A DNA stretch of 64,000 nt. Origin: Cytobacillus firmus. GTDB taxonomy: Bacteria > Bacillota > Bacilli > Bacillales > Cytobacillaceae. The position numbers were made by a program, and so were the translations under genes. Shown piece by piece: positions 48,963 to 56,642 of this stretch. The notes under the pieces were generated by a model that saw only the letters and a list, made by a program, of their open reading frames with translations, made no database searches and was not told where the DNA came from. The DNA lies in the NCBI RefSeq assembly GCF_023612095.1, contig NZ_CP086235.1:2987501-3051500 (forward strand), given 5' to 3'. Position 1 is the stretch's first letter. Every line of letters starts with the position of its first letter.

Positions 48963-48986
48963 GAAAGAACTTTTCTGCAATCCGCT
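48944..48986 (-). terminator. Rho-independent terminator after recG, overlapping the fapR promoter
   Basis: Eleven-bp stem AGCGGATTGCA/TGCAATCTGCT with one G-U pair, followed by seven T on the minus strand. It lies 15 nt past the recG stop. Confidence 0.85.
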
Positions 48987-49001
48987 CTGAATACCTTATT
49001 T

Positions 49002-51098
49002 CTAGTCCAGTTTTTCCCCTTCCAGCACTCCTGCTTCCTTTAAGTATTCCCGCAAAGGCAGGTACTCATCCGAGTGCCAGAATTCATCCGATTCCACCAG
49101 CATTGATGCATCATTTCTGGCGGTTTCGAGTGCGCGGTAATCATGGACCATATCAGCAACTTTAAATTCCGGGAGCCCGCTTTGCTTTCTTCCGAAAAAG
49201 TCTCCAGGACCCCGAAGCTCAAGGTCCTTTTCACTTAGTGCAAAGCCATCATTGGTTTCTGTCATGATTTTCATGCGTTCTTTTCCAACTTCCGATTTAG
49301 GGTCAGCCAGAAGCACACAATAAGATTGTTTATCGCCTCTCCCTACCCTGCCCCTCAGCTGATGCAGCTGTGCAAGTCCAAACCGCTCGGCATCATAAAT
49401 CACCATCATCGTTGCATTTGGAACATTTACACCCACCTCAACAACCGTCGTCGAAACAAGAACCTGAGTTTCATTACGGCTGAAAGCTTTCATAACACTT
49501 TCCTTTTCATCCGGATGGAGCCTGCCATGCATGAGTCCGACATCATAACGGCCATGAAAATGATGCATCAATGTAGCATGGACATCTATAGCATTTTGAA
49601 CATCCAATTTATCTGATTCCTCAATAAGAGGGCAGATCACATAAACCTGCTGACCTGCTGAAAGCTCCTTCTCCATAAAACCAAGGACCCTGTCCATCAT
49701 TTCAGGTTTTGCCCAATAGGTTTCAATTGCTTTTCGTCCTGCCGGCATTTCATCTATGATGGATACATCCATTTCTCCAAAAACAGTAATGGCCAATGTT
49801 CTTGGGATTGGCGTTGCAGTCATGAACAGAACATCAGGATTTTCACCTTTTTCCCTGAGTATCCGCCGCTGCCCTACCCCGAACCTATGCTGTTCATCAG
49901 TAATAACAAGTCCCAATTTATTAAATTCTACTTCCTCCTGGATAAGTGCATGTGTGCCTATGAGAACATCAATCTCTCCATCCTTTAAATGCTGGAGAAT
50001 TTCTTTTCTTCGCTTTCCTTTAACAGAGCTTGTCAGGAGTTCACATCGCAGACCAAACGGTTCGAGCATCGACTTTAAAGATTCCGCATGCTGCTCTGCC
50101 AGGATTTCGGTCGGGACCATTAATGCTCCCTGAAAGCCTGCTGTCCTGCTGGCGAAGAGAGCAATCGCCGCCACTGCCGTTTTGCCGGAACCAACATCCC
50201 CCTGTAATAGTCTGTTCATCCGGTATGGAGATTTCAAATCAGACATGATCTCATTAACTACTCTTTTTTGTGCTCCGGTTAAATCAAATGGCAGTGAGTC
50301 AATAAACTCCATTAGTCTTGAAAGATCATAAGCCTGTGCAACCCCTTTTGACTGCTCTCTTTCAATCTTTCTTAGCGCCTGCATTTTTAATTGAAAATAG
50401 AAAAACTCCTCATAAACAAAACGCCGCCTTCCCTGCTTGAGTTCCTGTTCATTGGCAGGAAAATGAAGCGATCTTACAGCATCCCGCCTATTTAATAGTC
50501 TATATTGCAATAAATATTTTTCAGGCAGCGTTTCTGATATGTCATTCCCATGCTGCGAGAAAGCCAGTTTAATAAATCGCCTGATGCCCTTGACCGTGAC
50601 ATTTCCTTTTACAGCATAAACCGGCTCAAAATCCTTATTGCCAGAGGCATTTCCTATTTTAAGTTCACTTGCTGTAATCACCTGCCGATGCTGGTCCCAT
50701 TTCCCAGTCACCGTAACCGTTTCGTTTAATACAATTTTGTTTTTCAAATAAGGCTGATTGAACAGAATCACTTGGATAAGATACCGCCCTACAAGCACCC
50801 GAACAGTGAGCCTGGAGCGTTTCCTGCCGTAATAAGCAAGTGAAGGTTCACTGTGAACCTTTCCTTCAACCGTCACTCTTTCATCATGCTTCATTTCTGC
50901 CAGGTCCTTGAGCCTGTAATCTTCATATCTATAAGGAAAATATTCAAGCAAGTCTTTTACAGTGTAAATATTCATTTCAGCCAGTAATTCAGCTGATTCC
51001 TCTCCAATGCCTTTAACAGCTGTAACAGACTGGATCAAATTTGGATTCACATTTATTGAACGGCTGCCAATTATATTTTCTTTCAGGCAGTCCGCCAT
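49002..51098 (-). CDS. recG: ATP-dependent DNA helicase RecG
   Basis: Branch-migrating helicase that remodels stalled forks and Holliday junctions. It is 698 aa (682 in B. subtilis), with an N-terminal extension of about 15 residues, the wedge/OB domain (DERVTVEGKVHSEPSLAYYG), Walker A LQGDVGSGKTAVAA, the DEQH box ITDEQHRFGVGQR, TATPIPRTLAI and the C-terminal LRGRVGRGDKQSYC and ELRGPGDFFG. The start is not certain; a GGGAGGG site abuts the ATG. In B. subtilis sdaAB and sdaAA lie between fakA and recG; they are absent here. Confidence 0.96.
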   Translation of the reverse strand: MADCLKENIIGSRSINVNPNLIQSVTAVKGIGEESAELLAEMNIYTVKDLLEYFPYRYEDYRLKDLAEMKHDERVTVEGKVHSEPSLAYYGRKRSRLTVRVLVGRYLIQVILFNQPYLKNKIVLNETVTVTGKWDQHRQVITASELKIGNASGNKDFEPVYAVKGNVTVKGIRRFIKLAFSQHGNDISETLPEKYLLQYRLLNRRDAVRSLHFPANEQELKQGRRRFVYEEFFYFQLKMQALRKIEREQSKGVAQAYDLSRLMEFIDSLPFDLTGAQKRVVNEIMSDLKSPYRMNRLLQGDVGSGKTAVAAIALFASRTAGFQGALMVPTEILAEQHAESLKSMLEPFGLRCELLTSSVKGKRRKEILQHLKDGEIDVLIGTHALIQEEVEFNKLGLVITDEQHRFGVGQRRILREKGENPDVLFMTATPIPRTLAITVFGEMDVSIIDEMPAGRKAIETYWAKPEMMDRVLGFMEKELSAGQQVYVICPLIEESDKLDVQNAIDVHATLMHHFHGRYDVGLMHGRLHPDEKESVMKAFSRNETQVLVSTTVVEVGVNVPNATMMVIYDAERFGLAQLHQLRGRVGRGDKQSYCVLLADPKSEVGKERMKIMTETNDGFALSEKDLELRGPGDFFGRKQSGLPEFKVADMVHDYRALETARNDASMLVESDEFWHSDEYLPLREYLKEAGVLEGEKLD

Positions 51099-51237
51099 CC
51101 CTCCCTGCTCCGTTACTTTTATATACAGGCTAATGAAACACCTGCTCTATAACTAGCACATTGTAATTTAATAATGCAAGAAAGTAACCTTAAATAATAA
51201 CTCATGCTTCAACGCATTTATTAAAGGTCTAAAATGG

Positions 51238-51265
51238 ACAAAAGCGAAGGCTGGGCCCTCGCTTT
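51238..51265 (-). terminator. Rho-independent terminator after fakA
   Basis: Stem AAAGCGA/TCGCTTT extended by GG/CC pairs, followed by TTTGTCC on the minus strand, 17 nt past the fakA stop. Confidence 0.65.
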
Positions 51266-51281
51266 GTTTACTGTTTACTGG

Positions 51282-52958
51282 TTATTCAATTGCGAAAATG
51301 AAAGAGTATAGAGGCTGTTTTCCATCATGAAGCTCAACCTCAATATCTTCATATTTATCTTCAATATAGCTGATAAGAGAGTCTACTTCCTCTTCTGCTG
51401 CATCTTCACCTTTTAAAACGGTAAGGATCTCAGAGTCTTCGTCAATCATTCCTTCTAGCAGATCTTTGGCAGCCTGTACTCGATCCTTGTTTTTCACAAC
51501 AATTTTGCCGTCTGCAATGCCCATGAAATCATCTTTCTCGATCTCTAGCCCATCGATGCTGGTATCACGGACAGCAAACGTGATTTGGCCTGTTTTCACA
51601 TGCTGAAGAGCATCTGTCATGCCTTCTTCGTTTTCAGAAATCTCCGCACCTGGATTAAAGGCAAGAAGTGCAGCCATACCTTGAGGAACGGTCTTTGAAG
51701 GCACAACCACTGCTTCTTCTTCAGTCACTTCTGCAGCCTGCTGTGCAGCCATAATAATATTTTTATTGTTTGGCAAAATGATTACTTTTTTTGCATTTAC
51801 TTCTTTGATGGCTTTTACAATATCTTCCGTGCTCGGATTCATTGTTTGTCCGCCTTCAATGACAGCATGTGCACCGATGCTTCGGAAAAGATCCGCGATG
51901 CCGCTGCCCATTGATACTGTCACAATTCCGTACTCCTGCTTTTCTTTAGGCTTAGCCTGAGCCGCCAAAGGTGTAGGAACGTCTTCGACTAAGTTGGTGT
52001 GCTGCTGGCGCATGTTTTCAATCTTCATATTGATTAAACTGCCATAGCGCTGTCCGTATGTCAGGCAATCTCCCGGCTGTTCAGAGTGGATATGTACTTT
52101 CACAAGCTGCTCATCCGCAATCACCAGAAGTGAATCGCCATATTGGCTTAAGTCCTGGCGGAACGTGTCTTCTGAAAAAGGATTAGCAGAAAGCTTTTCA
52201 TCTTCGAATTTGACCATAAATTCAGTGCAATAACCGAACTCAATATCCTCAGTATTCATAAAGCTGTGAACATTTTTATGGTGTTCTGCGCTAACCAGGT
52301 CATCCATCTTTGGAAGGGCTGCAGGTGTATCAGGGAGTTTTTCTCCCTTTAGCTCTGCAAGGAATCCTTCATATACAAAAACAAGGCCCTGGCCGCCGCT
52401 GTCTACAACTCCTACTTCTTTTAAGACTGGAAGAAGATCTGGAGTGCGGTTTAGGGAAGCCCTTGCTTCTTTTAAAACTTCCTCCATAATCACGATGATA
52501 TCATCTTCATGATTAGCAGCCTGAACCGCTTTCTTAGCGGAATCTTTTGCAACAGTAAGGATCGTTCCTTCAACTGGCTTCATCACAGCTTTATATGCCG
52601 TCTCCACACCAGAATTAAGAGCATCAGCAAATTCTTTTCCATTGATAGAAGCTTTATGCTCAATGGCTTTTGAGAAGCCCCTGAACAGCTGGGAAAGAAT
52701 TACCCCCGAGTTCCCTCGTGCTCCCATAAGCAAACCTTTAGAAAGAGCAGAACCTACCTTTCCAATATGCTCCTGGATATTAGCTTTAACTTCCTTTGCT
52801 CCGGAAGTCATTGACAAATTCATGTTGGTTCCTGTGTCTCCATCAGGAACAGGGAAAACATTTAACGCATCCACTAATTTTGCATTAGCAGATAAATGGT
52901 TCGCTCCTTGTATGACCATTTCGGCAAAAAGCTTCCCATCTAAATCTTTTTTTGACAC
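51282..52958 (-). CDS. fakA: Fatty acid kinase subunit FakA (YloV)
   Basis: ATP-binding kinase subunit that phosphorylates fatty acids held by FakB (DegV) proteins, so exogenous fatty acids enter phospholipids. It is 558 aa. The N-terminal DhaL-like kinase domain has NVFPVPDGDTGTNMNLSM with the metal-binding Asp residues and GARGNSGVILSQLFRG. A middle domain and a C-terminal DegV-binding region follow (VIILPNNKNIIMAA). It lies 17 nt after yloU, in the usual two-gene pair. Confidence 0.96.
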   Translation of the reverse strand: MSKKDLDGKLFAEMVIQGANHLSANAKLVDALNVFPVPDGDTGTNMNLSMTSGAKEVKANIQEHIGKVGSALSKGLLMGARGNSGVILSQLFRGFSKAIEHKASINGKEFADALNSGVETAYKAVMKPVEGTILTVAKDSAKKAVQAANHEDDIIVIMEEVLKEARASLNRTPDLLPVLKEVGVVDSGGQGLVFVYEGFLAELKGEKLPDTPAALPKMDDLVSAEHHKNVHSFMNTEDIEFGYCTEFMVKFEDEKLSANPFSEDTFRQDLSQYGDSLLVIADEQLVKVHIHSEQPGDCLTYGQRYGSLINMKIENMRQQHTNLVEDVPTPLAAQAKPKEKQEYGIVTVSMGSGIADLFRSIGAHAVIEGGQTMNPSTEDIVKAIKEVNAKKVIILPNNKNIIMAAQQAAEVTEEEAVVVPSKTVPQGMAALLAFNPGAEISENEEGMTDALQHVKTGQITFAVRDTSIDGLEIEKDDFMGIADGKIVVKNKDRVQAAKDLLEGMIDEDSEILTVLKGEDAAEEEVDSLISYIEDKYEDIEVELHDGKQPLYSFIFAIE

Positions 52959-52974
52959 AAGTCTTTCCTCCTCA

Positions 52975-53337
52975 CTACGGGTTCGTTACTCGAACTCCCT
53001 GAACGTAAATATTAACCGAGTCAGTGCTAAGCCCAACTGTTTTATCAAGGGTGTATTTCACTTTAGATTGCACATTGTGGGCAACCTCGGAAATTTTCGT
53101 TCCGTAACTTACAATGATATACATGTCGATATGTACTTCATCTTCTTCCTGGCGAACAATTACACCACGGGTAAAATTCTCTTTTCGCAGTATATCTGTA
53201 AGGCCATCCTTAATTTGATTTTTAGAGGCCATTCCTACGATGCCGTAGCAGTCAACTGCTGCTCCGCCTGCGATTGTTGCAATTACATCATTAGAGATAT
53301 CAATTTGCCCGAAATTTGTTTTTAATTCGATGGACAT
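52975..53337 (-). CDS. yloU: Asp23/Gls24 family protein YloU
   Basis: A 120-aa Asp23/Gls24 protein, a family linked to envelope stress and fatty acid kinase genes. It starts MSIELKTNFGQIDISNDV, with IVGMASKNQIKDGLTDIL and VHIDMYIIVSYGTKI. AAGGGGG lies upstream. A longer in-frame ORF of 42 codons upstream falls in a palindromic element and is not coding. Confidence 0.95.
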   Translation of the reverse strand: MSIELKTNFGQIDISNDVIATIAGGAAVDCYGIVGMASKNQIKDGLTDILRKENFTRGVIVRQEEDEVHIDMYIIVSYGTKISEVAHNVQSKVKYTLDKTVGLSTDSVNIYVQGVRVTNP

Positions 53338-53380
53338 GGTTCGTTCCCCCTTTGGAAATTGCTTTTCATAAAAGCTTCTA

Positions 53381-53462
53381 CAGGCACTACCTCTTAACGA
53401 TAGTGCTGGCTTTCCCCTGAATTGCACCCTGGAGGCTAAGCCTTCCGGCGAGAGGCAATTCA
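53381..53462. repeat. Two-hairpin palindromic element upstream of yloU
   Basis: One hairpin is CAG-CACTA/TAGTG-CTG with a bulge (about 53381-53409). The other has outer arms GAATTGC/GCAATTC and an inner GGAGGC-TAA-GCCTTCC stem (about 53418-53462). On the minus strand they fall in the yloU 5' region. Confidence 0.6.
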
Positions 53463-53624
53463 CCTTTTTTAGCTGGGCAGCGGTCTTTCTACCTTCAAAG
53501 CTTAAAGCATACCTTATAATATTTTACTATATGGGCTGTGATATTGAAAGTCATACTTCTCCATCTCTATTATAGCTCATGTTCCCTCCCCCTATGTCAA
53601 GGAAATTTTCTTGAAAGCAAACTA

Positions 53625-53653
53625 TTGCAATCAGAAGGGTTGTATGATAAATT
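53625..53653 (+). promoter_or_regulatory. Candidate sigma-A promoter of rpmB
   Basis: TTGCAA (53625-53630), a 17-nt spacer and TAAATT (53648-53653), about 133 nt upstream of the rpmB start. Confidence 0.6.
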
Positions 53654-53785
53654 ATTAAAGTATCTTTTAATGTCGAAATCCGCACAGGGATTCCGCATTA
53701 ATTCAGATGGATGAATCTGACTATTGCAGATGAAAGCATTGAAAAATAGTTTCAGCTTATGCTTTTAGTAAGGAGGGAAACATAC

Positions 53786-53974
53786 ATGCCACGCAAATGT
53801 GTAGTAACTGGTAAAAAAACAACTTCAGGTAACGCACGTTCTCACGCAATGAACGCTAACAAGCGCACTTGGGGTGCTAACCTTCAGAAGGTACGTATTC
53901 TTGTAGACGGTAAACCTAAACGTGTTTGGGTTTCTGCAAGAGCACTTAAATCAGGTAAAGTTGAGCGCGTGTAA
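53786..53974 (+). CDS. rpmB: 50S ribosomal protein L28
   Basis: Ribosomal protein of 62 aa: [20 protein letters not shown], then [26 protein letters not shown] lies 8 nt before the ATG; nine in-frame codons upstream are not coding. It has only one cysteine (Cys5) and so is of the zinc-free type. It is the only plus-strand chromosomal gene here, as in B. subtilis, where rpmB also faces away from yloU. Confidence 0.98.
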   Translation: MPRKCVVTGKKTTSGNARSHAMNANKRTWGANLQKVRILVDGKPKRVWVSARALKSGKVERV

Positions 53975-53983
53975 CATGCTCAG

Positions 53984-54020
53984 GGACATCCCTTTTGGGT
54001 GTCCTTTTTATTTTCCTTTT
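53984..54020 (+). terminator. Rho-independent terminator after rpmB
   Basis: Stem GGACATCCC/GGGTGTCC (one bulge) with a TTTT loop and a long T-rich tail. Confidence 0.88.
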
Positions 54021-54051
54021 TTGACCCACTATCATTCTCCCCCATTTGGGC

Positions 54052-54080
54052 AAAAAATAAAAGCACCCCGGTGAGGTGCC
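54052..54080 (-). terminator. Rho-independent terminator after spoVM
   Basis: Minus-strand stem GCACC/GGTGC with a seven-base loop, then TTTTATTTTTT. It faces the rpmB terminator, as expected for convergent genes. Confidence 0.8.
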
Positions 54081-54117
54081 AAGTATTGATGCTATTTTCT
54101 TTTTAATTTATGGGTGT

Positions 54118-54198
54118 CTACCCCTTTTTGAAGGTCCCTAACATGGCACGCACAATGCCCCCTAAAAATTTAGGAAGTTTGATTGTATAAAATCTCAT
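54118..54198 (-). CDS. spoVM: Stage V sporulation protein M (26 aa)
   Basis: An amphipathic peptide that senses the convex curvature of the forespore membrane and recruits SpoIVA to start spore coat assembly. The 26 codons begin MRFYTIKLPKFLGGIVRAML and end GTFKKG. B. subtilis SpoVM, as I know it, is MKFYTIKLPKFLGGIVRAML followed by GSFRKD. AGGAGGGA lies about 8 nt upstream. It sits between thiN and rpmB, its conserved place. I could not find a clear sigma-E promoter. Confidence 0.97.
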   Translation of the reverse strand: MRFYTIKLPKFLGGIVRAMLGTFKKG

Positions 54199-54375
54199 TA
54201 CTCGTGTCCCTCCTCACAATCTTACGCATCCATTCTGTCCTTAAATCGTCTTTACCATCTTATTCAAATAATGAAAGATGAGTACTCATGATTACAAAAA
54301 ATGATCAGAAAGCAATTCATGCTAAGACTCTTATCCAGCTTTCCCGCATCATACAGGGAAGCACCGGTCCGGCAT

Positions 54376-55023
54376 TTAATCCTTGCTTCTTACAACCATT
54401 AATATGCCTTCAGTAAAAGAAAAAGTACCACAATCATCAATAAGTTCATTACTGATACAAAGAGTAGAACCGGCAGGAACGGTCCGATCTGTCAGCGGAT
54501 ACTTGAAATTTCTCAGGGTGAGGCCTTTAATTTCCATAGTGACCGGAACAAATGAAATGTATTTGAAATTTGAATTCTGTTTTATGCTGTATTTACCTGG
54601 AGTCTTAATATAAATCTTATTAGACCTGTCAATAATTTCGACAGGAACAAAGTCTTCCGCCAGTGCAGGCTTTATTAACAGCTGAATATTTGCGAATAGG
54701 TGGTCAAGCCTTCCGCCTGTGGCACCAAGCAAACGGACTTTTTCAGGTTTTTGGCAGAGTGCCCAATTCAGAGCAAGCTCCATGTCCGTTTCATCCTTCT
54801 CCGGCTTGAACCTGTTCAGCTCTTTTACCTGTTCTTCAATGAGCAAAAGCTCTCCATCCGACACCGAATCAAAATCACCAAATGCCATTTCCGGCTGAAT
54901 GCCGCTTTGAATTAGAGTAAGCACCCCTCTGTCTACTCCAACCCAAATATCAGCTGTGTTACTGAACGAATGCAGATCAGGCAGCAAGTCATCCGGGCCG
55001 CCGGCTAAAATATTGATAATCAT
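54376..55023 (-). CDS. thiN: Thiamine pyrophosphokinase ThiN
   Basis: Makes thiamine pyrophosphate from thiamine and ATP. It is 215 aa and starts MIINILAGGPDDLLPDL. Family motifs are VGVDRGVL, FGDFDSVS, DETDMELALN and LLGATGGRLDHLFANIQLL. A longer start adds MEQCV; GGAG before MIIN and family alignment favour the shorter form. It is downstream of rpe, separated by a terminator. Confidence 0.95.
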   Translation of the reverse strand: MIINILAGGPDDLLPDLHSFSNTADIWVGVDRGVLTLIQSGIQPEMAFGDFDSVSDGELLLIEEQVKELNRFKPEKDETDMELALNWALCQKPEKVRLLGATGGRLDHLFANIQLLIKPALAEDFVPVEIIDRSNKIYIKTPGKYSIKQNSNFKYISFVPVTMEIKGLTLRNFKYPLTDRTVPAGSTLCISNELIDDCGTFSFTEGILMVVRSKD

Positions 55024-55061
55024 TACACATTGCTCCATTCATTTATGTATCTTTAAATGAC

Positions 55062-55085
55062 AAAAACCAGCTGTATTCCAGCTGG
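55062..55085 (-). terminator. Rho-independent terminator after rpe
   Basis: Stem CCAGCTG/CAGCTGG with a five-base loop and TTTTTG tail, directly past the rpe stop on the minus strand. Confidence 0.8.
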
Positions 55086-55091
55086 CTTCTT

Positions 55092-55742
55092 TTATTGTGA
55101 ACCCTTTAAAGCAGCAATCGCCGCTGCTCTGTCATTCTGATTGTAAATTGCCGACCCGGCAACCAGCACATTGGCTCCAGCTTCAATGCACAATTGGGCT
55201 GTTTCTTCATTTACTCCGCCGTCCACTTCAATTTCAATGTTTAGGCCTTTTGCGTCAGACATTTTTTTAACGGCTGCAATCTTCGGAAGAACGGATGGAA
55301 TGAACTTCTGCCCTCCAAGGCCGGGATTAACAGACATAAGCAATACCATATCTATATCTTCGATAACATGCTCTATCATGTTAACTGGTGTAGCCGGGTT
55401 AAGAACCACTCCTGCCTTGACGCCAAAGGATTTAATCAAATGAACCGTTCTGTGGAGATGCCTGCATGCTTCTGCATGAACAGTGATGTAATCGGCCCCC
55501 GCATTAGCAAATGCCTCAATGTAACTATCCGGATCTTCTATCATCAAATGAACGTCAAGGGGCAACTTTGTTACAGGACGGATGGCATCCACAATTAATG
55601 GACCAATTGTAATATTCGGCACAAAATGGCCGTCCATTACATCAACGTGAATATAATCAGCGCCGCCGCGTTCAACATCTTTAATCTCTTCTCCCAATTT
55701 AGAAAAGTCTGCCGATAAAATAGAAGGTGCGATTTTTACCAT
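55092..55742 (-). CDS. rpe: Ribulose-phosphate 3-epimerase
   Basis: Interconverts ribulose 5-phosphate and xylulose 5-phosphate in the pentose phosphate pathway. It is a 216-aa TIM barrel with [45 protein letters not shown] and [12 protein letters not shown]. It follows rsgA by 3 nt, so the two are co-translated. Confidence 0.97.
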   Translation of the reverse strand: MVKIAPSILSADFSKLGEEIKDVERGGADYIHVDVMDGHFVPNITIGPLIVDAIRPVTKLPLDVHLMIEDPDSYIEAFANAGADYITVHAEACRHLHRTVHLIKSFGVKAGVVLNPATPVNMIEHVIEDIDMVLLMSVNPGLGGQKFIPSVLPKIAAVKKMSDAKGLNIEIEVDGGVNEETAQLCIEAGANVLVAGSAIYNQNDRAAAIAALKGSQ

Positions 55743-55745
55743 GAA

Positions 55746-56627
55746 TTAATACCTCGGCTTTCTATCTTTGATTTCCTGCAGAAAGGTTTTGTAGTGTTCA
55801 TACCTGTAGGATGGAATTTCACCGTTTTCACAGGCGGCTTTTACAGCACATTTAGGCTCTGCCATGTGCAGGCATCCTCTAAATTTGCAAAGTTCACTTT
55901 TCTCCTGAATTTCAGGGAAGCAATAATTGAGATCCTCTAATTCGATATCAGTGAATTCGAGGGAGCTGAATCCCGGGGTATCAGCAACAAGCCCTTTTCC
56001 AACCCCAATCAGCTCTACATGCCTGGTCGTATGCTTTCCCCTGCCCAAATGGGAAGAAATATCATCTGTTTTCAGCTCCAGGTCCGGTCTTAGAACGTTT
56101 AACAAAGAAGATTTCCCCACACCCGACTGTCCGGCAAAAACAGATATCTCACCTTCCAGATAAGGCATCAGATCTTTAACGCCTTCTTCTGTTTCAGAGG
56201 AAGTCAGCAAAACATCATAGCCGGCTTTGCGGTAATCAGATGCATATTGCTGAATTTCCCTATACTCATTTTCATCTGCCAGGTCAATTTTAGTAATGCA
56301 GATGAGCGGCTTTATATGATTGAATTCAACAAGCACCAGGAAACGATCTAAAAGAGAAGTGCTAAAGCCCGGTTCAACAGCTGAAAAGACAAGGATGGCC
56401 TGATCAACATTGGCAATCGGCGGACGAATCAGCTCATTTTTCCGTTCCTTTACTTCTAAGATGTATCCTTCTGTATTACTTTCTGCCTGAAACACTACTT
56501 CATCACCGACAAGCGGTGTAACTTTATTTTTCCTGAAAACTCCGCGTCCGCGGCACTGAATGGTTTCATTTCCGCTTAATACATAATAAAACCCTGCTAT
56601 GGCTTTAATAATTTTGCCCTCAGGCAT
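55746..56627 (-). CDS. rsgA: Ribosome small-subunit-dependent GTPase RsgA (CpgA)
   Basis: Checks the maturation of the 30S subunit. It is 293 aa with an N-terminal OB fold, then a circularly permuted GTPase: CITKIDLAD (G4), GQSGVGKSSLLN (G1), SSHLGRGKHTTRH (G2) and VADTPGFSS (G3). The C-terminal zinc site is formed by Cys and His in CKFRGCLHMAEPKCAVKAAC. In B. subtilis it is phosphorylated by PrkC, whose gene is next door. Confidence 0.97.
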   Translation of the reverse strand: MPEGKIIKAIAGFYYVLSGNETIQCRGRGVFRKNKVTPLVGDEVVFQAESNTEGYILEVKERKNELIRPPIANVDQAILVFSAVEPGFSTSLLDRFLVLVEFNHIKPLICITKIDLADENEYREIQQYASDYRKAGYDVLLTSSETEEGVKDLMPYLEGEISVFAGQSGVGKSSLLNVLRPDLELKTDDISSHLGRGKHTTRHVELIGVGKGLVADTPGFSSLEFTDIELEDLNYCFPEIQEKSELCKFRGCLHMAEPKCAVKAACENGEIPSYRYEHYKTFLQEIKDRKPRY

Positions 56628-56642
56628 AGCAACACTCCTTGC

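Larger units (their letters stand above)
53338..53785. other. yloU-rpmB divergent intergenic region
   Basis: A 448-nt gap between divergent genes. It holds a palindromic element on the yloU side (53381-53462), the rpmB promoter and about 130 nt of rpmB leader with a small hairpin TCAGAT/ATCTGA. No gene was recognised. Confidence 0.65.

Noticed and set aside
53338..53463. Extended N-terminus of YloU
   Set aside because: The extra 42 codons run through a palindromic element, lack homology and an RBS; AAGGGGG precedes the internal ATG.
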